Source: a virus
Length of the DNA stretch: 29,096 nucleotides
Direction: 5' to 3' (one strand)
Virus record (IMG/VR): IMGVR_UViG_3300022745_000126
Location: 1 to 29,096 of that record
Shown piece by piece: positions 1 to 4,332 of this stretch. The position numbers were made by a program, and so were the translations under genes. Position 1 is the stretch's first letter; each line of letters starts with the position of its first letter. The notes under the pieces are model-generated. The model was given only the letters and a program-made list of their open reading frames with translations, made no database searches and was not told the origin of the DNA.

Positions 1-105
1 GCTAGCTTGTCCGTTCACTGTGTTGGCAAACTCGTTGATGCTCCACCAAGTAAGCCACCACTGGGCGCCGACACTTAGGTCATATTTGTATCGCTCGGGC
101 GTCAT
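1..105 (-). CDS. hypothetical protein, N-terminal fragment (runs off left edge)
   Basis: An open frame of 35 codons reads leftward from an ATG at 105-103 to the edge of the window without a stop. Its start overlaps the stop of the upstream gene in a TGATG arrangement, which indicates translational coupling. The visible N-terminus (MTPERYKYDLSVGAQWW) is rich in aromatic residues and then continues with more tryptophans. I do not recognise a family. No strong Shine-Dalgarno is seen, as expected for a coupled start. The overlap and the common leftward direction with the next four genes are the support for it being real. Confidence 0.5.
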   Translation of the reverse strand, partial: MTPERYKYDLSVGAQWWLTWWSINEFANTVNGQAS

Positions 106-341
106 CAGAACGGCTCGACGACACGGGCGGGACGACGCTCAGCCAGTGTATGCGCGATACCCGACAGGGTAGCTTGCGATTTGACATGTGCGATATCGCG
201 GCCGGGGTGGTTGTTGCCCGGCTTGGCGCGCCACTGATGGCGTTCCTTGTAGACACGCCACGGGTTACCCTGCCCGTCATAGGCGACATACTCGCCATGG
301 TGGTAGGCAGAGGGTTCGACATTGGGGGGAAGAGCGGCCAT
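105..341 (-). CDS. small phage protein of unknown function
   Basis: A 78-residue leftward gene. The start ATG (341-339) is preceded by AAAGG about seven bases upstream, and that Shine-Dalgarno is the right half of a copy of the window-wide TTACC/GGTAA palindrome (346-361). The protein has a hydrophilic, aromatic-rich core (YHHGEYVAYDGQGNPWRVYK) that looks like a small beta-rich domain and resembles short accessory proteins of other tailed phages. It is followed by a basic segment and a short tail. The stop overlaps the start of the next leftward gene. Function unknown; it probably belongs to the early accessory operon. Confidence 0.6.
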   Translation of the reverse strand: MAALPPNVEPSAYHHGEYVAYDGQGNPWRVYKERHQWRAKPGNNHPGRDIAHVKSQATLSGIAHTLAERRPARVVEPF

Positions 342-345
342 GATG

Positions 346-361
346 TTACCTTTCGAAGTAA
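346..361. repeat. dispersed palindrome, at a leftward start codon
   Basis: TTACC TTTCGA AGTAA, one mismatch in the right half. On the minus strand its GGTAAC half is the ribosome-binding region of the 105-341 gene, with ATC between it and the ATG. Confidence 0.8.
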
Positions 362-374
362 GGGCCGTGTGTGG

Positions 375-533
375 TTACTTGGTAATGGCGTAGATCAAGA
401 ACGCCACAGCGTAGACAGCAACCGCAGCAGCATACCCGATCATGATAGCGGCACCGATAGGTGCGCCCAAGGAGCCGGCGATGAACGCGGCGATGAACGC
501 CACAGCGCCGGAAATAACGAACGCAATATCCAT
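375..533 (-). CDS. small two-segment membrane protein
   Basis: A 52-residue leftward gene starting at ATG 533-531. Translation gives a very hydrophobic, alanine/glycine/isoleucine-rich protein with two predicted membrane segments: roughly residues 4-20, a short turn with a conserved-looking GSLGAPIG stretch, and residues 26-49, ending IYAITK. The start has a strong Shine-Dalgarno (GGAGGG) lying inside a palindrome copy at 538-553. The stop codon at 375-377 lies in a shortened version of the same palindrome (TTAC TTG GTAA, 375-385). It could be an early membrane protein, for example a superinfection-exclusion or host-takeover factor, or a holin-like protein. Nothing in the sequence decides. 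Confidence 0.65.
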   Translation of the reverse strand: MDIAFVISGAVAFIAAFIAGSLGAPIGAAIMIGYAAAVAVYAVAFLIYAITK

Positions 534-537
534 GATG

Positions 538-553
538 TTACCCTCCGGGGTAT
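538..553. repeat. dispersed palindrome, at a leftward start codon
   Basis: TTACC CTCCGG GGTAT, one mismatch. The minus-strand reading contains GGAGGGTAAC, the Shine-Dalgarno of the 375-533 membrane-protein gene, three bases before its ATG. Confidence 0.8.
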
Positions 554-601
554 ACAGGTGTTATGGTGCAGCGGTGGTTTCGTGTATGCGCGGATAGTCA
601 A

Positions 602-624
602 TGTGCAGCGCTGCGCGCTGCACA
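602..624. repeat. perfect 10-bp inverted repeat with 3-nt loop
   Basis: TGTGCAGCGC and its exact complement GCGCTGCACA are separated by three bases, in the gap between the leftward genes 653-1396 and 375-533. It would form a strong hairpin in the leftward transcript. There is no U-run after it on either strand, so a Rho-independent terminator is doubtful; an RNA-processing or stabilising hairpin is as likely. Confidence 0.6.
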
Positions 625-637
625 ACTGGAGAGCCTG

Positions 638-653
638 TTACCCTACTGGGTAT
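638..653. repeat. dispersed palindrome, at a leftward stop codon
   Basis: TTACC CTACTG GGTAT, one mismatch. Its last base is the last base of the stop codon of the leftward gene 653-1396. Confidence 0.75.
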
Positions 654-1396
654 CAGTTGCGCGGGGCGGCGAGGGCGTGCACCGGCACCATCCCGCGCTT
701 GGCGAGGAACGCCATCGCTTGTGCCGCTTCCTTCTCGTCCTTGGTCATGGCCGGCACTTCGCCACCTGCCTCGACGATCGCTGCTTTGAGATCCGCCAGC
801 GCCAAGTCAGTCTCCGGCCGCGGGTAGTCGCTGGCAATCTTGTGGAGCGACTTGTACGCAGCGGCGAGCTTCTCAATCTCACCCTTGTCAGCCTTGTCGG
901 GTTTGCAGACGCACGCCGTGATCTGTTCGTCCGTCAGCTTGGTGTCGGGCGTCTCCAGCTGGGCGCGAGCGACGTCCAGCATAGCATCAAAGGGCGACTT
1001 GACCTTGGGGCCATCCTCGTTACCCTTCAAGGTAAGGGCAATCTCAGTGGCGCGCTTGAGCATGCCAGCGGCGCTGTCAAAGGGATCGTTGAGGATCGGC
1101 AGCGCGCCCATCTTGATGACCTGACGAAACTTGCTGACCTGCACCTTGGTGCTGTTGTCCACCAAGGACGCGTCGGGCTTGGGGCCAGACTTGTTAATCC
1201 CGACGGACTTCACGCCATCAAGGTAGACGGCGTACATCTCCTTGGCGTCGTCTTCATCGACGACACCCTCACGCTCCGCCAGCTGAAGGGCTGCTTTGCT
1301 GCGTGACATGCTGCCTTCCCCCTCACTTGCGCCGAGCTTCTTCATGGTCGCCAGCGCTGCGTCATACAGGGGCTGGATGTTGCTTTGATTGGTCAT
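653..1396 (-). CDS. hypothetical early protein, 247 aa
   Basis: A leftward gene. Two ATGs in one frame lie six bases apart (1402 and 1396). GGAG is only two bases from the first but about seven from the second, so I place the start at 1396 (MTNQSNIQPLYDAALATM). The product is charged and mostly alpha-helical, with many Ala/Lys/Glu residues. A two-cysteine stretch ACVCKPDK is followed by a helical region rich in lysine and glutamate. I recognise no domain. A perfect copy of the dispersed palindrome lies within the gene (1020-1035) and encodes L-T-L-K-G-N. Another copy ends at its stop codon. The product is probably an early, non-structural protein. Confidence 0.65.
   Translation of the reverse strand: MTNQSNIQPLYDAALATMKKLGASEGEGSMSRSKAALQLAEREGVVDEDDAKEMYAVYLDGVKSVGINKSGPKPDASLVDNSTKVQVSKFRQVIKMGALPILNDPFDSAAGMLKRATEIALTLKGNEDGPKVKSPFDAMLDVARAQLETPDTKLTDEQITACVCKPDKADKGEIEKLAAAYKSLHKIASDYPRPETDLALADLKAAIVEAGGEVPAMTKDEKEAAQAMAFLAKRGMVPVHALAAPRN
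1020..1035. repeat. dispersed palindrome, within a gene
   Basis: TTACC CTTCAA GGTAA, both halves perfect. Read in the leftward gene it encodes T-L-K-G-N. The same codons recur at the copy in 1482-1907 (T-L-K-G-S). Confidence 0.85.
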
Positions 1397-1425
1397 GGTC
1401 ATTCTCCGGTTTGGGTTGTGAATGC

Positions 1426-1450
1426 GCGTGGCGTCTTCGTGTCGCCACGC
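1426..1450. repeat. 8-bp inverted repeat (hairpin)
   Basis: GCGTGGCG (1426-1433) and CGCCACGC (1443-1450) flank a 9-nt loop in the gap between two leftward genes. On the plus strand it is followed by TGTTTT, so it looks most like a weak terminator for rightward transcription. No rightward gene ends here. Confidence 0.4.
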
Positions 1451-1468
1451 TGTTTTGAATCTGTGTAG

Positions 1469-1484
1469 TTACTCCGCGAGGTTA
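1469..1484. repeat. degenerate dispersed palindrome, at a leftward stop codon
   Basis: TTACT CCGCGA GGTTA has mismatches in both halves. Its last three bases are the stop codon of the leftward gene 1482-1907. It is counted only because the same placement occurs at three other early stop codons. Confidence 0.4.
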
Positions 1485-1907
1485 CTCGGGAATATCTTCG
1501 ACTGGCGCAGGATCTTCGTCATCCTTTGCCTTGGGGAAAGCTTCTTCGACGAACGCGTCAAACGCGTCGCCCAGTGCTGTCTTTTCAAAAACAGGCGGGA
1601 TATACCGCTCACCGAAGGTCGGCATATACTCCTGTTCGGCAGGTGCCTGCATGCTACCTTTCAAGGTAAGCGACACTCCACGCATGCCATCCAGACCGCC
1701 AGCGGAGAAAAGCTGATCCACTGATGCATCGTTTGCGCCGCGCCGATGCCGCATGACATAGGATTTACGCAGCTTTTTCATACCCGCCACGAGTAGTTCG
1801 GCTTCCACCAGAGCGGCAGAAACAGCACGAATCCCCTGTACAGGCTCCAAATCGAACAGTTCCTTATTCTTCAATCTTACGATTGACAGCTCAGTTGACG
1901 GCTTCAC
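1482..1907 (-). CDS. hypothetical early protein, 141 aa
   Basis: A leftward gene with a GTG start (1907-1905). GAGGTAAC, four bases before the GTG, is the Shine-Dalgarno and is the half-site of the palindrome at 1913-1928. The N-terminal half is basic and helical (MKKLRKSYVMRHRRG around residues 43-57) and the C-terminus is strongly acidic (KAKDDEDPAPVEDIPE). I recognise no family. A palindrome copy at 1654-1669 encodes L-T-L-K-G-S. It is the first gene behind the leftward promoter at 1944-1972, so it is expected to be transcribed early. A charged bipartite protein of this kind could bind nucleic acid or another protein, but that is a guess. Confidence 0.65.
   Translation of the reverse strand: MKPSTELSIVRLKNKELFDLEPVQGIRAVSAALVEAELLVAGMKKLRKSYVMRHRRGANDASVDQLFSAGGLDGMRGVSLTLKGSMQAPAEQEYMPTFGERYIPPVFEKTALGDAFDAFVEEAFPKAKDDEDPAPVEDIPE
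1654..1669. repeat. dispersed palindrome, within a gene
   Basis: CTACC TTTCAA GGTAA, one mismatch, inside the leftward gene 1482-1907, in the same codon phase as the copy at 1020. Confidence 0.75.
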
Positions 1908-1912
1908 TTATG

Positions 1913-1928
1913 TTACCTCGCTAAGTAG
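1913..1928. repeat. dispersed palindrome, at a leftward GTG start
   Basis: TTACC TCGCTA AGTAG, two mismatches in the right half. It lies in the 5' leader between the leftward promoter and the GTG at 1907, and supplies the GAGGTAAC Shine-Dalgarno. Confidence 0.65.
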
Positions 1929-1943
1929 TGAAGAAGTAACGCC

Positions 1944-1972
1944 TAGATATGCTTTTCATGAAAGCATGTCAA
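1944..1972 (-). promoter_or_regulatory. leftward sigma70-type promoter with palindrome in the spacer
   Basis: On the minus strand there is a perfect TTGACA (plus-strand 1972-1967), exactly 17 bases, then TATCTA (1949-1944). The spacer is filled by a perfect inverted repeat ATGCTTT/AAAGCAT around TCATG, placed where a repressor would block polymerase. Transcription would start near 1937, just upstream of the palindrome and GTG of the 1482-1907 gene. This is the best promoter match in the window and probably drives the early operon. Confidence 0.65.
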
Positions 1973-2075
1973 GATGTTACGATGTTATTTGTTGTCTTGA
2001 GGGGGTGAAAAAGGCTGTTTTAAAGAATAAGCATCGAGCGGGTAGGCTAAGCCATTGATATTACTGTATATTGTC

Positions 2076-2240
2076 TTATTCTTTATTCTTTAACATTATT
2101 GTACGCTGACAGCTATCAAGTGGAGGGTTAAAGTGAAAACATGATATTTGAGGGGATGATAGGATCAAGTGGAGACTTGACATAGGTTACCTATCGGCCG
2201 CTGGCTGCTGTTGATATATGAATTAAAGAATAAAGAATAA
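2076..2240. repeat. perfect 18-bp inverted repeat, arms 129 bp apart
   Basis: TTATTCTTTATTCTTTAA (2076-2093) recurs as its exact reverse complement at 2223-2240, which itself continues into a third AAAGAAT unit. Both arms are pure A/T plus a few G or C. Possible roles are an origin unwinding element or protein-binding iterons. Confidence 0.7.
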
Positions 2241-2270
2241 AGAATAAGAAAAGGAAAACCCTCCGGCGCC

Positions 2271-2346
2271 CTAACCCCTTGATCTCACTCACTTTTCTTC
2301 TGGCGGCTCTTTTCTGCGGCGTTGCCCTGCCTGCTAACCCCTTGAT
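2271..2346 (+). repeat. 13-bp direct repeat pair
   Basis: CTAACCCCTTGAT occurs exactly at 2271-2283 and 2334-2346, 63 bp apart (start to start), in the gene-free control region. Confidence 0.65.
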
Positions 2347-2474
2347 ATTACATCATTTTATTTTTCGCGGGTGTTAGCTGTGCTCTTGAATGCGCGTTTC
2401 GTGCTGACACACTACATCTTGTGGCGCTGTCTATAGGTAGACCCCCGTGGGGTAGACGATCACTATATGTAGTG

Positions 2475-2490
2475 TTACCCCCTCAGGTAC
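2475..2490. repeat. dispersed palindrome, at a leftward stop codon
   Basis: TTACC CCCTCA GGTAC, one mismatch. The stop codon of the leftward gene 2483-2749 lies inside the spacer (2483-2485). Confidence 0.75.
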
Positions 2491-2749
2491 GCGACCATGC
2501 GAACTTGGTGCGCTTGCCCAAGGCTTCACGGGTGGCGAGTGCAAGCGCGCGTTGGGCGATGATCTTGGCTGCGTGGTCAGCTTTCAAGCTTTCCAGCGTG
2601 ACAGGAGCGGGGCGAGGCACGAGCTTGCCACGGATCATCTGATACTCGCCACGCGGTGCAGCAAGCTCAGTGTAGCTTGCCTGTATAGCATACTCAGTTG
2701 CTTCAGCCTTGGCCTTTACGACCTTAGCTTGCATTGCACGGTTAGGCAT
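2483..2749 (-). CDS. small basic hypothetical protein, 88 aa
   Basis: A leftward gene. I place the start at ATG 2749-2747 (MPNRAMQAKVVKAKAEATEY), because TGGAGGTAAC sits immediately before it; the upstream extension of the frame has no such site. The protein is alanine/lysine/arginine-rich and predicted helical, with a central loop (PRGEYQMIRGKLVPRPAP), and ends in a basic tail. No family is recognised; its size and charge would suit a small nucleic-acid-binding phage protein. Palindrome copies sit on both its ribosome-binding site (2752-2767) and its stop codon (2475-2490), so the gene is bracketed by them. Confidence 0.65.
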   Translation of the reverse strand: MPNRAMQAKVVKAKAEATEYAIQASYTELAAPRGEYQMIRGKLVPRPAPVTLESLKADHAAKIIAQRALALATREALGKRTKFAWSRT

Positions 2750-2751
2750 TG

Positions 2752-2767
2752 TTACCTCCAGAGGTAG
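2752..2767. repeat. dispersed palindrome, at a leftward start codon
   Basis: TTACC TCCAGA GGTAG, one mismatch. On the minus strand it reads CTACCTCTGGAGGTAA and supplies the GGAGG Shine-Dalgarno of the 2483-2749 gene. Confidence 0.8.
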
Positions 2768-2854
2768 GGCCTTACATGATAACACCACCAACCTTCGCAA
2801 GCCTTGCCTAGCGGGTTAGCCCCTACTGTCGGAGTGTTATCGTGAAAGGCCCTA
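2765..2854. repeat. long imperfect inverted repeat (21-nt arms, 2 mismatches)
   Basis: The left arm 2765-2785 begins TAGGGCCTTACATGATAAC. The right arm 2834-2854 is its reverse complement apart from two positions. The arms flank a 48-nt interior that contains smaller repeats (GCAAGCCTTGC). It lies directly upstream of the leftward gene 2483-2749 and overlaps the palindrome at 2752-2767 by three bases. It could form a cruciform or a structured leader in leftward RNA. Confidence 0.7.
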
Positions 2855-3097
2855 AGCACATCGCGGATCAAGTCCGGCTGCGTTGGCGCAGATTGCACCT
2901 AGGGCAATTCCGTTTTCCCATGCGATTTTTCCGTAAGTAATTCCCGCCGTGCAGTCCTGACAATCAAGTCAGCGACCCTCAGCGGACGGCTGTGCAGGGT
3001 AATATCCCCCTATGAGCCGACTAGCATGGCATGATCAACGCATGTTGTGATCACCTAAAGAGCACAGGCCTAGCAGTCGGTGGCCGTCTTACCGTTG

Positions 3098-3173
3098 CAC
3101 CCTAGACTTGGGGGGCGCTGTTCCCGTGTCATGATCTGATGTTTTGATCATCCACACCCTAGACTTGGGGGGG
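3098..3173 (+). repeat. 18-bp perfect direct repeat pair
   Basis: CACCCTAGACTTGGGGGG occurs at 3098-3115 and 3155-3172, with one further G in the second copy. A GATC-centred dyad (ATGATC ... GATCAT, 3131-3151) lies between them. The unit looks like a protein-binding site; its role is unknown. Confidence 0.65.
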
Positions 3174-3174
3174 T

Positions 3175-3190
3175 TTACCCGGCCGGGTAC
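3175..3190. repeat. dispersed palindrome, intergenic
   Basis: TTACC CGGCCG GGTAC, one mismatch, with a fully palindromic spacer. It starts two bases after the second direct repeat. Confidence 0.7.
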
Positions 3191-3329
3191 CCCCACCCCC
3201 ATATGGACATGCCCCCACCCCACGGGGGGTTCTTCTTTCAGGTACCTTACAAGCTTACATGCTATAAAAAACTAAATACCCCACATATACCCGCTTGATA
3301 TATACCCCACACTATAGTACATCTACTCT

Positions 3330-3872
3330 ATGAAAACATATCAGCTCAGCACCCCGCCTCGAATGCCAGGTATTTACCTTATCCGGCATAAACCCACAGA
3401 CCGGCTATATGTCGGCCGGTCGCTAGACCTGTTTAGGAGATACTCAGATTGGAAGTTATCGCTTACAACCCATCTCGGGATACGCTCCTCAGCGATAAAG
3501 GAACTAGCCAAGCAAAGTTGCATCGACGATTGGGAGTTTAGTACTCTTATCGTTTACCCTGGAGCAACAGACGAGCAGCTTTCTGAGTACGAAAACCGGG
3601 CTGTTTCTAAGATAGGGGGCAGCTCGCCAGACCGGCTCTTGAACACTATTATGCCTAGTACCCCGCAAACGCCGCGCCCCCCTGGCGGTACGACGTCGCC
3701 AAAATCAGTGATTACCCTTGAAGGTAAGCCTACCACATACTCGTCTGCTGCAAAGATTTTAGGGTGTACTCCTAAGCAAGTGCAGAAGCGCATGGCACGA
3801 TACAGAGGGCGGGGGGTTTACGAAGTGGAGGTAGAGGAGCTGAAAACCCTTTCCGAAAAATACCGGGCATAA
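3330..3872 (+). CDS. GIY-YIG endonuclease (homing-type candidate)
   Basis: 180 residues. The N-terminal GIY-YIG nuclease fold is visible: G14-I-Y16, then Y27-V-G29 with the following R30, a basic helix (LFRRYSDWK), and a later SEYENRAV segment providing the usual acidic residue. After a proline-rich linker (about residues 107-125), the C-terminal part looks like a NUMOD-type DNA-binding module (SAAKILGCTPKQVQKRM), as in phage homing or Seg-type endonucleases. It lies alone between the control region and the tail module. No Shine-Dalgarno precedes the ATG; TATAGT at 3313-3318 would place a transcript start almost at the ATG. A palindrome copy (3712-3727) sits in the linker to the DNA-binding part and encodes I-T-L-E-G-K. 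A non-homing repair or restriction nuclease is possible. Confidence 0.8.
   Translation: MKTYQLSTPPRMPGIYLIRHKPTDRLYVGRSLDLFRRYSDWKLSLTTHLGIRSSAIKELAKQSCIDDWEFSTLIVYPGATDEQLSEYENRAVSKIGGSSPDRLLNTIMPSTPQTPRPPGGTTSPKSVITLEGKPTTYSSAAKILGCTPKQVQKRMARYRGRGVYEVEVEELKTLSEKYRA
3712..3727. repeat. dispersed palindrome, within the GIY-YIG gene
   Basis: TTACC CTTGAA GGTAA, both halves perfect. It reads I-T-L-E-G-K and falls just before the C-terminal DNA-binding module. Confidence 0.85.
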
Positions 3873-3907
3873 AAAATGACATGGTAACATAACAGCAACA
3901 TAGTAAC

Positions 3908-3936
3908 TTGACATCCGACTACCCATAAAATAAAGT
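3908..3936 (+). promoter_or_regulatory. rightward sigma70-type promoter candidate
   Basis: Perfect TTGACA (3908-3913), a 17-bp spacer, and TAAAGT (3931-3936, four of six matches) in an A-rich context. It is followed by a strong hairpin (3973-4000), a palindrome copy and then the tail module, so it probably transcribes 4078-7624. Confidence 0.5.
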
Positions 3937-3972
3937 GCCCGCGTCACCTGTACCAAGCCTCGCCTCTACCAG

Positions 3973-4000
3973 ACGCCAGCAAGGCCTCCCTTGCTGGCGT
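3973..4000 (+). promoter_or_regulatory. 12-bp perfect stem-loop in the leader of the tail module
   Basis: ACGCCAGCAAGG (3973-3984) and CCTTGCTGGCGT (3989-4000) enclose the loop CCTC. There is no U-run after it; the next base pairs start a palindrome copy (4000-4015). It could be a terminator for the GIY-YIG transcript, a leader attenuator or an RNA-processing site. Confidence 0.6.
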
Positions 4001-4015
4001 TACCCACCCAGGTAA
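4000..4015. repeat. dispersed palindrome, intergenic
   Basis: TTACC CACCCA GGTAA, both halves perfect. It abuts the stem-loop at 3973-4000 and lies about 60 bases before the tail-module start. Confidence 0.85.
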
Positions 4016-4077
4016 TAACACTGGCGCACCCCCAAAAATTCCAGTATAACTGCGGGGACAATCCATAGGAGCTCCCC

Positions 4078-4332
4078 ATGGCGGATAACTTCGTTCAGGT
4101 TTCCAAGAGCATGGAGTCGCCCGCGACGCGGCACTTCTCGATTACTGCTAACGACTCTGTCCCACTGGCGGTCCGACCCCGAGCCCTGTATGTGCTGACC
4201 ACGGGTAACCTGGTTATCAAGGACGAGTCCAACGTCACCCTTACATACCCCGTCGTGGCGGGCCAGGTGGTGACCTTCCGGGCGATGTACATCACGACAG
4301 CATCTACGGCTACGGTGGTTGGCTGGGAATGA
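4078..4332 (+). CDS. small virion-associated protein, 84 aa
   Basis: It starts at ATG 4078 behind AGGAG. The protein is a single small beta-rich domain (SITANDSVPLAVRPRALYVL, then repeated short strands with Gly/Thr/Val) of the type often found beside tail fibre or spike genes of tailed phages. Examples carry the same order of motifs: a D-S/T residue pair, R-A-L-Y-V, then V-T-F. Its stop overlaps the start of the 978-residue tail gene (ATGA), so the two are co-translated. The exact role is unknown; a fibre-base, decoration or chaperone role is possible. Confidence 0.7.
   Translation: MADNFVQVSKSMESPATRHFSITANDSVPLAVRPRALYVLTTGNLVIKDESNVTLTYPVVAGQVVTFRAMYITTASTATVVGWE

Larger units (their letters stand above)
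1908..2482. other. gene-free AT-rich control region with repeats; origin or regulatory candidate
   Basis: 575 bases hold no convincing gene. They contain the leftward promoter (1944-1972) and a perfect 18-bp inverted repeat (2076-2093 with 2223-2240). The AAAGAAT unit is repeated at 2022, 2225, 2232 and 2239, and inverted in 2076-2093. The direct repeat CTAACCCCTTGAT occurs at 2271-2283 and 2334-2346. ATCAAGTGGAG occurs at 2115-2125 and 2164-2174, its first part being the reverse complement of the CTTGAT part. Iteron-like repeats plus AT-rich tracts beside early genes fit a replication origin or a regulatory switch. No DnaA box was identified with certainty. Confidence 0.5.
2750..3329. other. 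gene-free block with inverted and direct repeats
   Basis: 580 bases show no convincing gene. They hold a palindrome copy at 2752, a 21-nt imperfect inverted repeat (2765-2785 with 2834-2854), GATC-containing dyads at 3032-3053 and 3131-3151, an 18-bp direct repeat (3098 and 3155), a GC-rich palindrome at 3175-3190, and C- and G-runs to about 3230. An AT-rich stretch then leads to the GIY-YIG gene. I checked for a tRNA and found no acceptor/T-arm pattern. It sits between leftward early genes and a rightward gene, so divergent regulation or replication initiation is plausible. Confidence 0.45.

Noticed and set aside
150-827. Long rightward open frame opposite the leftward early genes
   Set aside because: It lies antisense to three genes with good ribosome-binding sites, has no site of its own, and its composition is that of a shadow frame.
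563-1306. Long rightward open frame opposite 653-1396
   Set aside because: Shadow of the leftward gene; arginine/leucine/glycine-rich composition and no ribosome-binding site.
2849-2904. Possible tRNA suggested by GCCCTA ... TAGGGC pairing
   Set aside because: No T-arm, anticodon arm or 3' end pattern fits, and the length is short; the pairing is more simply part of the local repeats.
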